Source of the DNA: Agrypnia vestita
Taxonomy: Eukaryota; Arthropoda; Insecta; Trichoptera; Phryganeidae
Assembly: GCA_016648135.1 (NCBI GenBank)
Contig: JADDOH010002556.1
Coordinates: 1-64,000, forward strand
Direction: 5' to 3'
DNA length: 64,000 bases
Shown here: one piece after another, positions 23,241 to 34,500 of the stretch
Layout: each line of letters begins with the position of its first letter
Numbering within the stretch: position 1 is the first letter of the stretch
Made by a program: the position numbers and the translations under genes
The notes under the pieces: generated by a model
What the model saw: only the letters and a program-made list of their open reading frames with translations
What the model was told of the DNA's origin: nothing
Database searches by the model: none

Positions 23241-24161
23241 TTAAGGGGGAACACCTATCTACGAAGCGCGAAAAAGGGGAATTTTCGTGGTTTTTTAAAA
23301 GAAAACTTATATGGATTATGGTACTGGTATCATTTCTTCATGAAAGTACACACTTTTAAGAATATGCAAAAAAAAAATTATAAAAAAATATTCAACATTG
23401 GCAGAAAATTCTTGGATTTTGTTGACTGCCCAAAAAAGGTCCTCCGCGGTGATCACTCCCATTTCATCTATAATCATCAATATTTAAATCAAACAGATTA
23501 TCAAAATTGACACTATAATTTAGTGTTTTGACGTAGGGGTTTTTGAAAATATTGATTTTTGACAAAATGGCGGGCGTTTTGAATTTAAAATAACGTTTTT
23601 TGGAGAAAAATTCGGGTTTATTATACCTACCGAAAAAAAATTAAGACATTTAAAAAAAATACTGCTACAAAGAATAAATAAATATGTATAGAATAACTAC
23701 TAGAAACTTCAAGTTGATTGGTTAAGTGGTTGCCTAGATATTTTGGTCACTGATTTTCAAAACACGGTTTCGAGTAAAACGCGTTTGAAAATTGAGCAAT
23801 AAATAAATCCCGAAATCTTTTAACTTACATAAAATCATCGATTCCAGGTCCATAATATAAGTCCTCCACCTTGCTTAGAATTCCTATATCATCGAGCACT
23901 CTTCACAAACATAATAGATACAGGTCTTACGTTTCTTTTATGCAAGAGCCCGACTGGCAACCTATCGTGTATAGAGCATAGCGGGGTGTCGTGCGGCGCG
24001 GCGCGTAATCAACAAAGAGATGCCTCTATTATCAGCTATAACTTTGTTATTTTATTGAATTTTTGCTTGAAATTTTCACCAGACATTCTTAAGACTTTAA
24101 TAAAATGCAAAAAGTAAAAATAGATTTTTTTCGAAATGTCTAGGAAGGTACTCCCCCTTAA
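23241..24161 (+). mobile_element. TTAA-flanked non-autonomous element, copy C (most complete)
   Basis: TTAA at 23241-23244 and 24158-24161 flank GGGGGAACACCTATC and, at the right, GGAAGGTACTCCCCC. At 921 bp it contains every block found in copies A and B. No transposase reading frame is present. Confidence 0.85.
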
Positions 24162-24384
24162 AGAAGTGTTCGATGGCAATGAACATATGTTGCCGTCAAA
24201 ACAATGTCCGCACATCGCGCAAACAACAAGTGCAGGAAGTGTATTTAGGAGCGGATTGTGGGCGTTCGGTCTCCCTTATTCGGCGTAATTCAACGAGGAA
24301 GAGATCGCAATCGGCTTATCCGGGTTTTTACTTCGCAATTAAATGCAGTTCCGTTGTCTCGGCTCGAGGTTTATTTAATATTCC

Positions 24385-24565
24385 TTTGTTGGTGTAATGG
24401 TCATGATGCCTAGTGATCTGGTGGTCGGTGGTTCGAGCCCGATTCCAGGACACCAGCAAGCTAGTCCTATTTTTATGACACAAGCGCTTACTTATTTTGA
24501 AAATAGTAAGAATATTGGTGCAGCACGTACTACACCGTGTTCAATATTTAAAAATAAAGAATATT
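24385..24565 (+). repeat. tRNA-derived SINE, copy 2
   Basis: A-box-like GGTGTAATGGTCATGA, B-box GGTTCGAGCCC at 24430-24440, then GACACCAGCAAG, CACAAGCGCTTACTTATTTT and AATAGTAAGAATATTG, with an A-rich end. Confidence 0.8.
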
Positions 24566-24642
24566 TGTAGTATGTTCAAATTTTTTAAGAACACAATACT
24601 CGATTTTGTCCCCAGAGGGATCACAATGAATCGAGATGTATA

Positions 24643-25015
24643 ATAGATATCGCATAGAGACGAAGCTAGAATAAGACTTTGGGTGTTTATACGGCTTGGG
24701 ACCTACGGCTGGCTTAAGTAATCACTAAAGAAAATTGCTTCATACTCGCCTCGTAGTCAAAAATAAATATCTCATTGCCAGCGGGGACATCTATACGCTG
24801 GTTCATGGGGATGACAAAATTCGACCACAGACGACGTTAGCAGAGTTATACGTAGAACAAGTTGTATAAATATGTAAATCTTTCAAAAATTTGAACATTG
24901 CATTGTGTAAAGTGATCACTTAAGCCAGCAGTACGATAGATCGTAAGTCCTACAAACACCCAAAGACTTCCATACCTACTTTCCCATATAAATAGTTTCA
25001 TCTCTGCGAGATAAC
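24643..25015. mobile_element. GTCTC-palindrome MITE with both ends
   Basis: Left: TAGATATCGCATAGAGACGA ... GACTTTGGGTGTTT ... GCTGGCTTAAGTAATCAC. Right, reversed: TATCTCGCAGAGATGAAACT ... CTTTGGGTGTTT ... GCTGGCTTAAGTGATCAC. Arms are about 110 bp, one of them carrying a short deletion. Confidence 0.8.
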
Positions 25016-25027
25016 TTTTTTAATTTA

Positions 25028-25170
25028 ATTTTTTTAAATAGAGATGCGAACACGGAATACGTGTCACATCAATATTCCTACTATTTTCAAACTAAGCTAA
25101 ACGCTTGTGCTATGAAAATAGGACTGACTTGCTAGTCTGGAGTGAGGTTCGAACCCACGACCTTTGGATC
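25028..25170 (-). repeat. tRNA-derived SINE, copy 3 (reverse, 5'-truncated)
   Basis: Reversed, it carries the B-box GGTTCGAACCTC, AGTCCTATTTTCAT, CACAAGCGTTTAGCTTAG, AATAGTAGGAATATTGATG and ACACGTATTCCGTGTTC. The A-box part is not recognisable. Confidence 0.75.
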
Positions 25171-25179
25171 AATAAAATA

Positions 25180-26055
25180 ATTGATTAAAGTTTTTTATAT
25201 GTTAATGTGGAATGCTGAACGGCTTTCACTGAATGCGCGAAAAAACCCGATTACTTTCTGATGATGGTAATGATAGGTCCGTGTTCTGGTTGTGTTGCTC
25301 GTTTCGTAGGTCAATATTTTTTCGTGTCAAATTATTATATGTTTATATTCGGCATGTATCGATTTGTCTTTGGTACCACTTTCATCCGCAACCTGTTTGT
25401 TTTTTTACTTAGTCTCACTTTGTAAAGCAGTTCTGTCAAATAACCCAAATGAAGCCTCGTGTCGTTCATACTGTATAATATTCTCAAAAAAGAGTATCAC
25501 TTTCATGTATCTACTAACTTTTTCAACTACTTCACCAGCATAATCGTAATATTTATGAGCGGTATCGGCTGCTTTTCATTGTTAAATTATCCGCCCAATT
25601 CCTTGTTATTCGCTGTCGCGTATTTCCGTAGATATTGAATATTTCGAGAGTCTAGCGGATTTTAGGGCGGCCTGTCGGCATCTTGATTTCCCTCGTTTAC
25701 TGTTGGATGACTGCATTCGTCCAGCGATAGTCCGTCTTCCGACGTTCTGTCGCTTGACTGCTGATTCCGCACTGTGGTCCTGCAGTCTCGCGTTCCAGCC
25801 AAACGCAGGACGGCAGTCACTAGTACATTTAATTTATGCGTATTATACACCAACTTATCCATGCATTAGAAGTGCTTCCTTATACGGCCAATACAAAAAC
25901 ATTGTCTACAATCAATCAAAAAGTTATCATTAAGAATTAAATTTTTATATGTCGAGTTGGGTGTTTGTTATTTACCAATTACACTTTAAAGTGACCAAAT
26001 AAACTCAATACGTCAGAAATTTTTTAAAATATATTTAATTTTTTTTGATTAAGAT
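25180..26055. other. intergenic stretch with no recognised feature
   Basis: No gene, hairpin or shared repeat could be supported. Confidence 0.4.
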
Positions 26056-26059
26056 AAAT

Positions 26060-26455
26060 TATAGAAGTCTCACAGAGACGAAGTTATTTAAATGGGAAGC
26101 GTTTATGGAAGTCTTTGTAGTGTAGCTTAGGGTATATGATCTGTATGAGCTGGCTTAAGTGATCGCATTACACAATTCAACGTTCTCCAATTCCACTGTA
26201 AGAACATCCACACATTATCAAAATTTTGAAAGTTGTGTATGTAAGAAAATAATTTTTTGATAATGTATACATTAACTAGTACAGTGTACACATTTATTAA
26301 TAGTTAGTACAAACGTATCATAGTTAATTATTAACATTATCGAAATGTATTGACATATGTATGTATGTTCTAAATCAGTTTATTTCATATATTCGAATGG
26401 ACGCTAAAGACATCTATGGTCCTTCCCATGACATAGTATTCATAGATTTCGCAGC
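26060..26455. mobile_element. GTCTC-palindrome-family element
   Basis: Starts TAGAAGTCTCACAGAGACGA, contains GAGCTGGCTTAAGTGATCGC, and ends near 26455. The whole element is the reverse of 38562-38805: reversed, it has TCCATTCGAATATATGAAAT and ACTGATTTAGAA in the same order. Confidence 0.75.
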
Positions 26456-26459
26456 TATA

Positions 26460-27155
26460 TATTTTTAAATATATTTTCCTTTCTTTGATTGCGTGATTTT
26501 AATTGCTAAGCCAGTCTGTTTGGATGTATAAATGTACATAGTTTATTACGTATACACGGCCTGAGCCTAATGTTATTCGTGTTTGTACTCTGTAGAACAA
26601 TTGCGTTAGTGATTTGTCTTCCACAAGCGTTTTGCTAATGCGTGGAAGTGTGAAATAATTATTAAACATTATTAAGTAGACGCTAATGGATACGTTGTTT
26701 ACTTGTTGGTTTATGGCGCTTTTTGTTTGCGTTAAATTAATCCCTACACTTTACAGAAATCCAGGTAAATAAATGTCACACTGTAATACTATAAAATATA
26801 CTCATACACATGCTCATTAGTGGCACGCGAGCATACGCAGTATTGAGTTTATTGAGCCATTGCTATTAAGTAGCAAGTGTGTGTACGCACATTTGATTGC
26901 CGGATGATTTGCGGGTGGAAAGGGTATCTTTTGAGCATGTGTGAACAGGCTTGCTTATGCGCATGCTAATGTCATTCGCGGCTAGCATCGATTGTCGATG
27001 CGATCTTCTCAGTCCGCGACAGATGAAACAAATATGGCGCGTTGGGGAGATGACAAAAAATTACCTTTCGTGACTTATTATAGGAATCACGAATATCTGT
27101 GGAATACTCGGTCACCGCCAAATAAAAATAATATAGCAAGAAATAATGTTTATGA
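26460..27155. other. intergenic stretch with scattered GAGCATGC/ACATGCTC motifs
   Basis: ACACATGCTCATT near 26808 and AGCATGTG near 26933 echo, in reverse, GAGCATGCTCAAAAATAAGC at 27626. A weak outer foldback around 26800-27660 is possible but not proven. No gene. Confidence 0.35.
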
Positions 27156-27158
27156 AAC

Positions 27159-27299
27159 TTTTAAAATATGTTTTACTTTACTTTGTAATACACACACTAT
27201 ATGAGTTATTAAATTACAACTATAGTTTCGAGAGGATAGTTGTAATTTAATAACTCATATTGTGTGTGTATTACAAAGTAAAGTAAAACATATTTTAAA
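27159..27299. repeat. near-perfect 141-bp hairpin (MITE), compact copy
   Basis: TTTAAAATATGTTTTACTTT ... CACTATATGAGTTATTAAAT on the left pairs almost base for base with the right arm to AAACATATTTTAAA; the tip is AACTATAGTTTCGAGAGGAT. The same ends bound 36231-36511. Confidence 0.9.
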
Positions 27300-28379
27300 T
27301 TATAATGTTGCACCACGAAGTATCTGCCAAATCTTTCAATGATATTTATGAAACTTTATTAACAGATATGACGACAGAACGATTCAAATCTTACAATAGA
27401 AATGATAAAAACTAAAACCAAAAATCTGCGGAAGGAAACTCTGAAACTGTTTTGATTTATTGGTTCACTTGAATATTCTATTTCAGTTTGCAGTTTCCAT
27501 TTTGAACAAGAGCGTCTCTCTTCTATGACAAGAGCATGCCAGTAATAAACATGTGTGTTTGATTGTTAGCTTTGAGCATGCTAAAAATAAGCGTGCTGAT
27601 AACGAGCGAGTGTGTACAGTTGTTAGAGCATGCTCAAAAATAAGCATGTGTATATCAGTACCTTAACACTGTGACGTCAACCTCTGCCTCGGGTCGTGCG
27701 AAATATTTCCTTAAAGTGGGATCGGGACACGCGATGGTGACGTTTGAGTGATAATGAATTAGCAGCACACGGCTGTGTGTTTGGTGGTGTGTACAGTACA
27801 AATAATATTGTTTTCGGTCGCCGCGGCCCGACCTTGCGCGGCCCATCCCTCCCACGCGGATTAATCACGTTTTTACATAACACCCTGTATTAGGAGTTGG
27901 CTTTGGGAACGTGGAAACATTTATTTATTTACTTATTTCCGCACCCCGCAAAATGGCGGAATTATAATATTGTCGCGTAGAGCCCAATGCCGACGTACCG
28001 ACAGTACAGGTGGACCGAAAGTCCGTTTACATTTGAAACTGTAGTGTATTCCCGCCCGGGAATACAGTGATGGGGTTTTAGGTGGAGTAATGCGCGATGT
28101 AGTGATTACTCCAGTTAATTTTAACGGTATGTATGAGCGTACTAGAGCCCTGTCTATCTAAGCGCGAATCGGGAATTAAAAGAGAGCCGTGCGTGTCCCT
28201 GTTTTTATGCGCTCGCCTTCATTGCCGCATTGCGCGCAAGCCGCGGGTGGCGACCACACAAAAACACTACATAAACGATGATTAAAAAAAACTAGTTATA
28301 TGACATAAAAACTGTTTATTTATCATGAAAGTACACAAATAAGGATTTTATTTTTTAAAAATTACATCATCCATACGTG

Positions 28380-28640
28380 AATCCTTGATTATTTTGACAT
28401 TGCCGCTATCTGGAGCGGAAATTTTCAATTACGGCCTGACAAGCGTTTCGAGAAATTTTGCATTTCCTCGCGACTGTGTTCCTTACACTTTACTTTTAAG
28501 GTTTCCCCAAAGAAAAAAGTTCATTGCGGATAAGTCCGGGCTACGAGGTGGCCAGTTACTGTCGCCTCTTTTGGATAACACTTTTTGCCCAAAATTTCGC
28601 GAACCGCACTCAATGAGTGGTCGGAGGTGTGACATGTTGC
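28380..28640 (-). pseudogene. Tc1/mariner-like transposase C-terminal remnant
   Basis: The minus strand near 28590-28486 encodes LSKRGDSNWPPRSPDLSAMN followed by FFLWGNLKSKV. This is the last catalytic block (WPPRSPDLxxxDFFLWGxLKxxV) of the insect transposase family also seen at 3412-4237, with the Asp replaced by Asn. Frameshifts follow, and no inverted repeats were found. Confidence 0.7.
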
Positions 28641-28641
28641 A

Positions 28642-28869
28642 TCATCTTATATACATTGTCATCTCTGGTTCAGGCACAGAGAATAATATTTTATAGGGGT
28701 GAAATATAAACCCGTTCTCTATGAAAGGGGGTTGGGTCACAGCGGAAGAATGTTCCTCTTCGCGTATGTTTAAGACACATTTATTACCGCAGTTAAAATA
28801 TTTATTCTCGCATTCTTTCAAAACCGAGTCTCTTAAGTAAATACATTTTCTCGTAATAAAGTACGACAT
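28642..28869 (-). other. open frame of unknown identity next to a transposase remnant
   Basis: The 75-codon frame has an ordered, non-random look: ECENKYFNCGNKCVLNIREE and TQPPFIENGFIFHPYKILFS. Cysteine pairs (C-x7-C, C-x3-C) are visible. I do not recognise the family. It may be an exon or a mobile-element piece; no splice sites were established. Confidence 0.3.
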
Positions 28870-29310
28870 ACTTTTTAAAAGTATTTTTAGTTTGTCCTTT
28901 GGTGGCCTATGGGTTCAGGTTCCAACGTTATCTGTTGTAATTGGGATGTAGCCATCTTAAAAGTAAGTTCGAAGGAAGTGGGATATTTTTCATTCCATTG
29001 AATGAATGTTGCACAATCCAAAGCCTGCGGTATGCTGTTGACGAAATTGTATTTCCGTTAGTATCTTCGTATTTATGCGTTTTCTGGATTAGATATTGTA
29101 TTTCGGTCCATCTTCTGGACTGGAAAGATGACGGGAAAAGATGCGCGAATTTTACAAAAGTAGTATTTTTGTCGAAATCCTCTCTCGGGTGCGCGGATTT
29201 CGGTCGGCCGGAGTGTCTAGGAATAGAACGCATAAAGGTCATGCAGATGTTACGCCACGCGCCGGCCGTGCATCCACCTGAGCTGGAGCTGTGCTGTGCT
29301 GAGGCTGGAC

Positions 29311-30269
29311 GTTTATTGCAAATGCATATTTCGGCTTTTTTTTTTTTTTTACGAAAATGTGGGTTTTTATTATTCATTTATATCAGAATGTATACTCTGG
29401 GCTGAAATTTTTTTAGGGCGATAACTTAGATAGGACCTTTGTTTTTATATAAAAGTAATAAACTGGACATTATTTATAATAATTTATAAAATATAAGCAT
29501 TAGTCGACAGGCCGCGGTCACAAAATCGTTTTTAGTGTCCCAGGCGGCGCTAATTTTTTATGAATATTTTTATGTACGCGTAATATGTTTTTTATGCGTA
29601 TAAAGTATACTTCATTATCTAGAACTTTTACTAAGAAAATCAAGAAATATTCAATATTAATAAAGTTATAATGTTTTAAATTGGCAAGAAATTTTTAGAT
29701 TTTTATTTTTAAATAATAATTTATTTTTAAATAATAATTGAGGTGTTTTTATAATAAAACTTACTTTTATTAAGTGAGTAAGGCCTCAAAATACGGGAAT
29801 AAATAGAATATACTGTTTAAAATCATCTCTTTATATAAATAAAAAACATTTTAAAATCAACAAAAATCCACGTAAAAATTTCTTGCAAATTTAAAACATA
29901 ACTTTTCAAATATTGAACATTTCTTGATTTCCTTAGTAAAAGATCTAGATAATGAAATATACTTTTTACGTATAAAAAACATATTATGCGTACATATAAA
30001 TTTTCATTAATAATTAGCGCCGCCTAGGACACTAAAAACGATTTTTTGGCCGCGGCCTGTCGATTAATGCTTATATTTTATTAATTATTATAAATAATGT
30101 CCAGTTTATTCCTTTTATATAATAACAAAGTTATCTATATATATAAAAACAACTATCTAAGTTATTGCTCTAAAAAAATTGCAGCCTAGAGTATACATTC
30201 TGATATAAATGAATAATAAAAACCCACATTTTCGTAAAAAAAACGCCGAAATATGCATTTGCAGTGAAC
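29311..30269. mobile_element. large foldback element, arms of about 390 bp
   Basis: The left arm 29311-29703 and right arm 29875-30269 are inverted copies: TTGCAAATGCATATTTCGGC at the outer end, AGGCCGCGGTC midway, TTTTACTAAGAAAATCAAG inside, around an AT-rich loop of about 170 bp. Solo arms lie at 12745-12895 and 58425-58670. No transposase is present. Confidence 0.9.
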
Positions 30270-31123
30270 GTGCCGCTTTAAACAAAATTGCAAATATACG
30301 AAAACTTGCAACACTGCAATACTACGCCGGTAGCCTGCCTTACAGAAGAGATACGTTTCTCAAAAGTTGTCAGTAATTCGAAATTGGAATTATCTTTCCA
30401 TAAAGCGAAGTTGTTGACAGTTTTCTCAAGTTATTTGTAGTGAGAATCCTTCAAAGGAAAGACTGGAAATCGAAATACGTTTTTTTTAGTTGATGTGGTA
30501 TTTTGCACATATACAACACCCGTTGTGTTCGTGAAATGTTGAATATGCGTTTGTACTATGATAATTTACTCCCGCTATGTATCCTCGTTATTGATGTTAT
30601 ATTTCTAACACGGAGGCAATATTTTACGCGCTACTACTTTGTAAACTACAATAGTTTATGTGGTAGTAAGGTGTTTGTGTGCACTGACTCGAAGTGATAA
30701 TTTACGATGATCGATGCGGCATTATTTTTCCCGCTGTATTTTCCGGGAAAGGTCGGACGATGTTTTTCTACACCAACCGTAATTAATCTCGTGGCGTTTA
30801 GTTTAGTTAATAGTTACAATATTGTATTTCTCCGGGACGACATCTCTTGACAGACTCGAGCGACCCTCGGCGAGCGGCGATGGCGCCGAGCCAACCCGCT
30901 CGCGGCTAATAGGACGCGATTCTTTGTCATCTGTTTAAACTCGAATAAATTACATTTATTTCATTTTTTTTGTTTACAATCACCGAAGCGTCAAATGTGG
31001 CAAATGTATTAGCTACGTAGGTGCGTAGCTCGTTTGCGCTACGTCACAACGATTGATTAACACCCCCGCTCGGAGCGACATTCGCATTCCTTATCCGGAA
31101 AATGGGTCGCGCCGGTGGAGCAG
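30270..31123. other. upstream flank of the starvin gene
   Basis: No gene seen. 30845-30930 is CpG-rich (CGGCGAGCGGCGATGGCG) and could belong to the promoter region or a non-coding upstream exon; no splice donor was fixed. Confidence 0.4.
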
Positions 31124-31250
31124 TTTCTAGACTCTGGCGGAAGCTTCTAGAACGTTCCGCGGCGTTCGAATTTCGAGCGCGTGGTCGGCGGCGTCATCGA
31201 GAGTTTTCCAGGCGGCGCGGCCCACGCGGCCGCCGGTATTTATAAAAGTA
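31124..31250 (+). promoter_or_regulatory. heat-shock-type promoter of starvin: HSE array and TATA box
   Basis: 31140-31157 reads GAAGCTTCTAGAACGTTC, four alternating nGAAn/nTTCn units in perfect register, the consensus site for a heat-shock factor trimer. Partial units flank it (TTTCTAGA at 31124, TTCGAATTTC at 31165). A TATA box, TATAAAAG, lies at 31241-31248, about 85 bases downstream, so transcription would start near 31270. That leaves a 5' leader of about 215 bases before the ATG at 31488. Heat induction is known for animal BAG3/starvin genes; here it is inferred from the site. Confidence 0.85.
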
Positions 31251-31487
31251 ATGGCGGCCGCGTCTTGGCAGATAGTCGAGGCCCGAGCTCCGCGCCGTGT
31301 TGTGATCCTCTGGCCCGCGAATTCGAAAGTGTAAACAGAGAGGCGTGTTTCTTCCCCGTTTCGCGCGTTCGCAAGTGGCGTCCCCCCGTGTAGGGGCAAG
31401 TTGTCGGAACGTTTCGTGACTCGGTGTTGTGAGAAAGTTGTTCAACTGGACCGACAGAGGTGTGCGGGTGATAAGCGATAATATAAT

Positions 31488-31556
31488 ATGACTATGGAGT
31501 CGCCGGTGACAGTGCCCGACTTCGTGTTGAATGGAAAAGCCAAAATGGAAAATAAC
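31488..31556 (+). CDS. stv: starvin coding exon 1
   Basis: ATG in context ATATAATATGACTATGGAG; 23 codons ending MENN at a GTAAGA donor (31557). Phase 0 exit. Its leader exon begins near 31270 under the HSE/TATA promoter. Confidence 0.8.
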
Positions 31557-34500
31557 GTAAGAGAGCGAGACATTCGTTTTTCCACGTTTTCATCAGATGC
31601 TTGTGTCATTTTACCACGAGCGTAGTGCGTATTTTGTGAGCTGTCGAGTTTAATAATTCGTATGGTTACATTTTTCTTATATTGACGGCGTCGCCGATGT
31701 AGCGAAGAGAATGTAAAAACGAATATTTTAAGAAAAGTTGATATGATATCATCTCGTTTTCGATATTGGAGAGTTACTATTGGATCGCCGCAAGCATTTC
31801 TGTATGCATAGAGAGCGAAAGCTTTCTCCGCCCATGTTTTTTGCATTGTAATTTGAAAGTATTTATTTTATCAACGTGACGTTTGTTTTTTGTTTTTTAC
31901 GAATTGAAAAATATACGCTGTTTTTTTTTAAATAAAATTAATTTGTTAACATATAAGTTTTGGCAAAAGTCTTGTTGAAATATTTTTTACTTTATTAAAT
32001 ACACAATCGCGAAGAAATTAAAATTGAAACTGATATGATGACATAAAAACTATTCAATAATACTCAATCTTACGGTTTCTAGACTTTTTAATGTTTGGTA
32101 ATGTAACGTAACAGGTAATGTAACAGATAACTGATTTGCGATGTCTATGTTAAGATTTTTTAAATCCACCGAATATCACGCATTCAAAGTCATGTTTACG
32201 TATTTATTTTTCACTAGATTCTTGTTATAATTTTCCCACTTTGCAAAAGATTGTCTAAGTCTGTAATCCGTCATAAACATGTTGTTTTTCTGACATTACT
32301 GTAAGTACGTGAGATGGGATCACATGGAAAAAAATCTTTATGTCAGGGTAGTTAAAGTCTTAGATTCGTTGATGCATAACAACATTAAACATTAAATGTT
32401 TACTATAGGTCAACCTCAGTCAAAAGACCGTTCCCTACCGTTGTCCGGTAAGAAGAAAGCGGGGGTAAAGTTGCCTGGCAAACCCGTATGATATTCGTAG
32501 CTTCAATATGATATTCCAAATAAATATATATTTTTTTGTTTAAAAAAGCTTACTCACTTACTAGCAAAACTTATTTTGTGTTCATTTTTTACATCGTAAC
32601 AACACGCATATTTTTATTTTACACTAAGCCAGTACAACAATATAAAAATTCAATCAAACACGTAAACAAAAACCACATATTACTCGGATGGCGTATCGGA
32701 ATTACTGCTTGTACGTACAAAGACTGCATATTTTCTCGCACTAGTTTCCATTAATCTTCTCGGTTTAAATAATTAAAAATCAAAACTCGTAAGATGATAA
32801 AATGTCGGTTTATTCGGAAGAACTGAACACGAAAATATATGAAAACCCCATATATAGGCAAAAATTCAAACATTATGAAAAAATGTTTGTTTGGAAGTTT
32901 CTAGAAAATAGTAAAATTCGTTGTTAAATAAAAATTCGTAGTAATTAATATAATGTTTTGGAAATTTCTTTGAAAAAATTTTTCACTACAATATTAATAA
33001 TTTTCGCGTTCGTAACACCGTGCAAACTGGGTTTTGCGTAACATGCCACAAAATTTCATTCAGAACACAGTATTTAAAATGATAGACCACACCCCCCATG
33101 CGCACGACAAAGAAAGTGCGTTTGCGCATGTTGTATTTTATATAAGACATTTTCCGAAATCATACTTCGAATGATTAGTTATCAATTAGCTCCACGCTCA
33201 ATTGCGCTGAAGAACATATTTTTGGGGTTCGGCATCCAAAAGCCCTAATAGAGTAGTGATTAGGATCGCCATAGCGGCACCATGACGGATACTCTCATCC
33301 TCGGGTGACTACATAAGGAGATATCGTCGCGGCCCGGCACCAAAAGTGTAAATACACTCGTGCAGTGACATCATCCCGGTCCGACACATGTCAGCCGTGC
33401 AACTATAATAATATTACACCGCGATGTCAACACCGCGCGCTGGAAGCTGCGTTCCGAGAAATGTTTCATTCTTGAATAAAAGTTGGGAATAATTAAAAGT
33501 GGCCTAATAATATTATTTTATTTAAAATTTTATGTGTTATATTTTCTTTTCTTTTAGATTTAGATATTCCTTTGATTTACTTTATTATTATTATTGATCT
33601 ACTTTCATTCTTACGTTTATACTTTCTTTGATTGTCATTTGTTAATATTACATAAATATCATACGAGAATAACTGCCACAGAATAGTTTTTTTACCTAGT
33701 GTGGCAGTTATTAGTAACTTGTATTAACAATGTAAATAAACAATAAAATAAATAAATAAATCAATAAAAATCGCACTTGGCTTAAAGAACCAAATGTAGC
33801 AAATTAAAATGATTTATTATGTTTTTTTTGAGTTGTGGCATGAATCATGCGAATTTTTTTTAATGTTGCCATTTTATTTTTACATCTTTCGAAACTGTAT
33901 TTAAAGTTTAAACGCGTGGATTTTATTATAGTATATATTAGGTCCTTACATATGAAATTGGCGTTTTGCCGTACTGGCAAATTTGATCTCAAATATCTTC
34001 TCTTTGAATTCCAAATCCAAATTTATACAGCTATTTACTCATGTATTTGTGTTTTGAAAATTATAATTCATTTGTTTTTTCCTCAATTGTTTTTTTCTTT
34101 GCATCACTCAGTTAACAAAATGAAAAACTTGAAATATCGCGTTATTTACGAGTACGAGTTCCACCGTGGCACCAGTGCTGCAGAAACGGCTCGAAGGATT
34201 AATGACGTGTATGGCGACGGTGCCGCAAAAGAAAACACAGTGCGTTTTTGGTTCCAACGTTTTCGTTCTGGAAATTTCGACCTGCAGAACAAGCCCCGTG
34301 GACGGCCGGAGACCAAAGTTGATAATGAAGAATTGAAGGCTATTGTGGAAGCGGATCCATCGCAAACCACATCCGAGTTAGCTGCAGGCTGCGGTGTTAG
34401 TGATAAAACTGTTTTAATCCACTTGAAACAAATTGGTAAGGTGAAAAAGCTTGAAAGGTGGGTACCTCACGAATTGAGTGAAGCAAATCAACAAACGCGC

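Noticed and set aside
26800..27660. A large outer foldback around the 27159 hairpin
   Set aside because: Only short ACATGCTC/GAGCATGT words match between the two sides; arms could not be aligned.
33847..34119. 91-codon upstream extension of the mariner transposase frame
   Set aside because: It runs through the inverted repeat and flanking DNA; family length and the Met at 34120 fit the true start.
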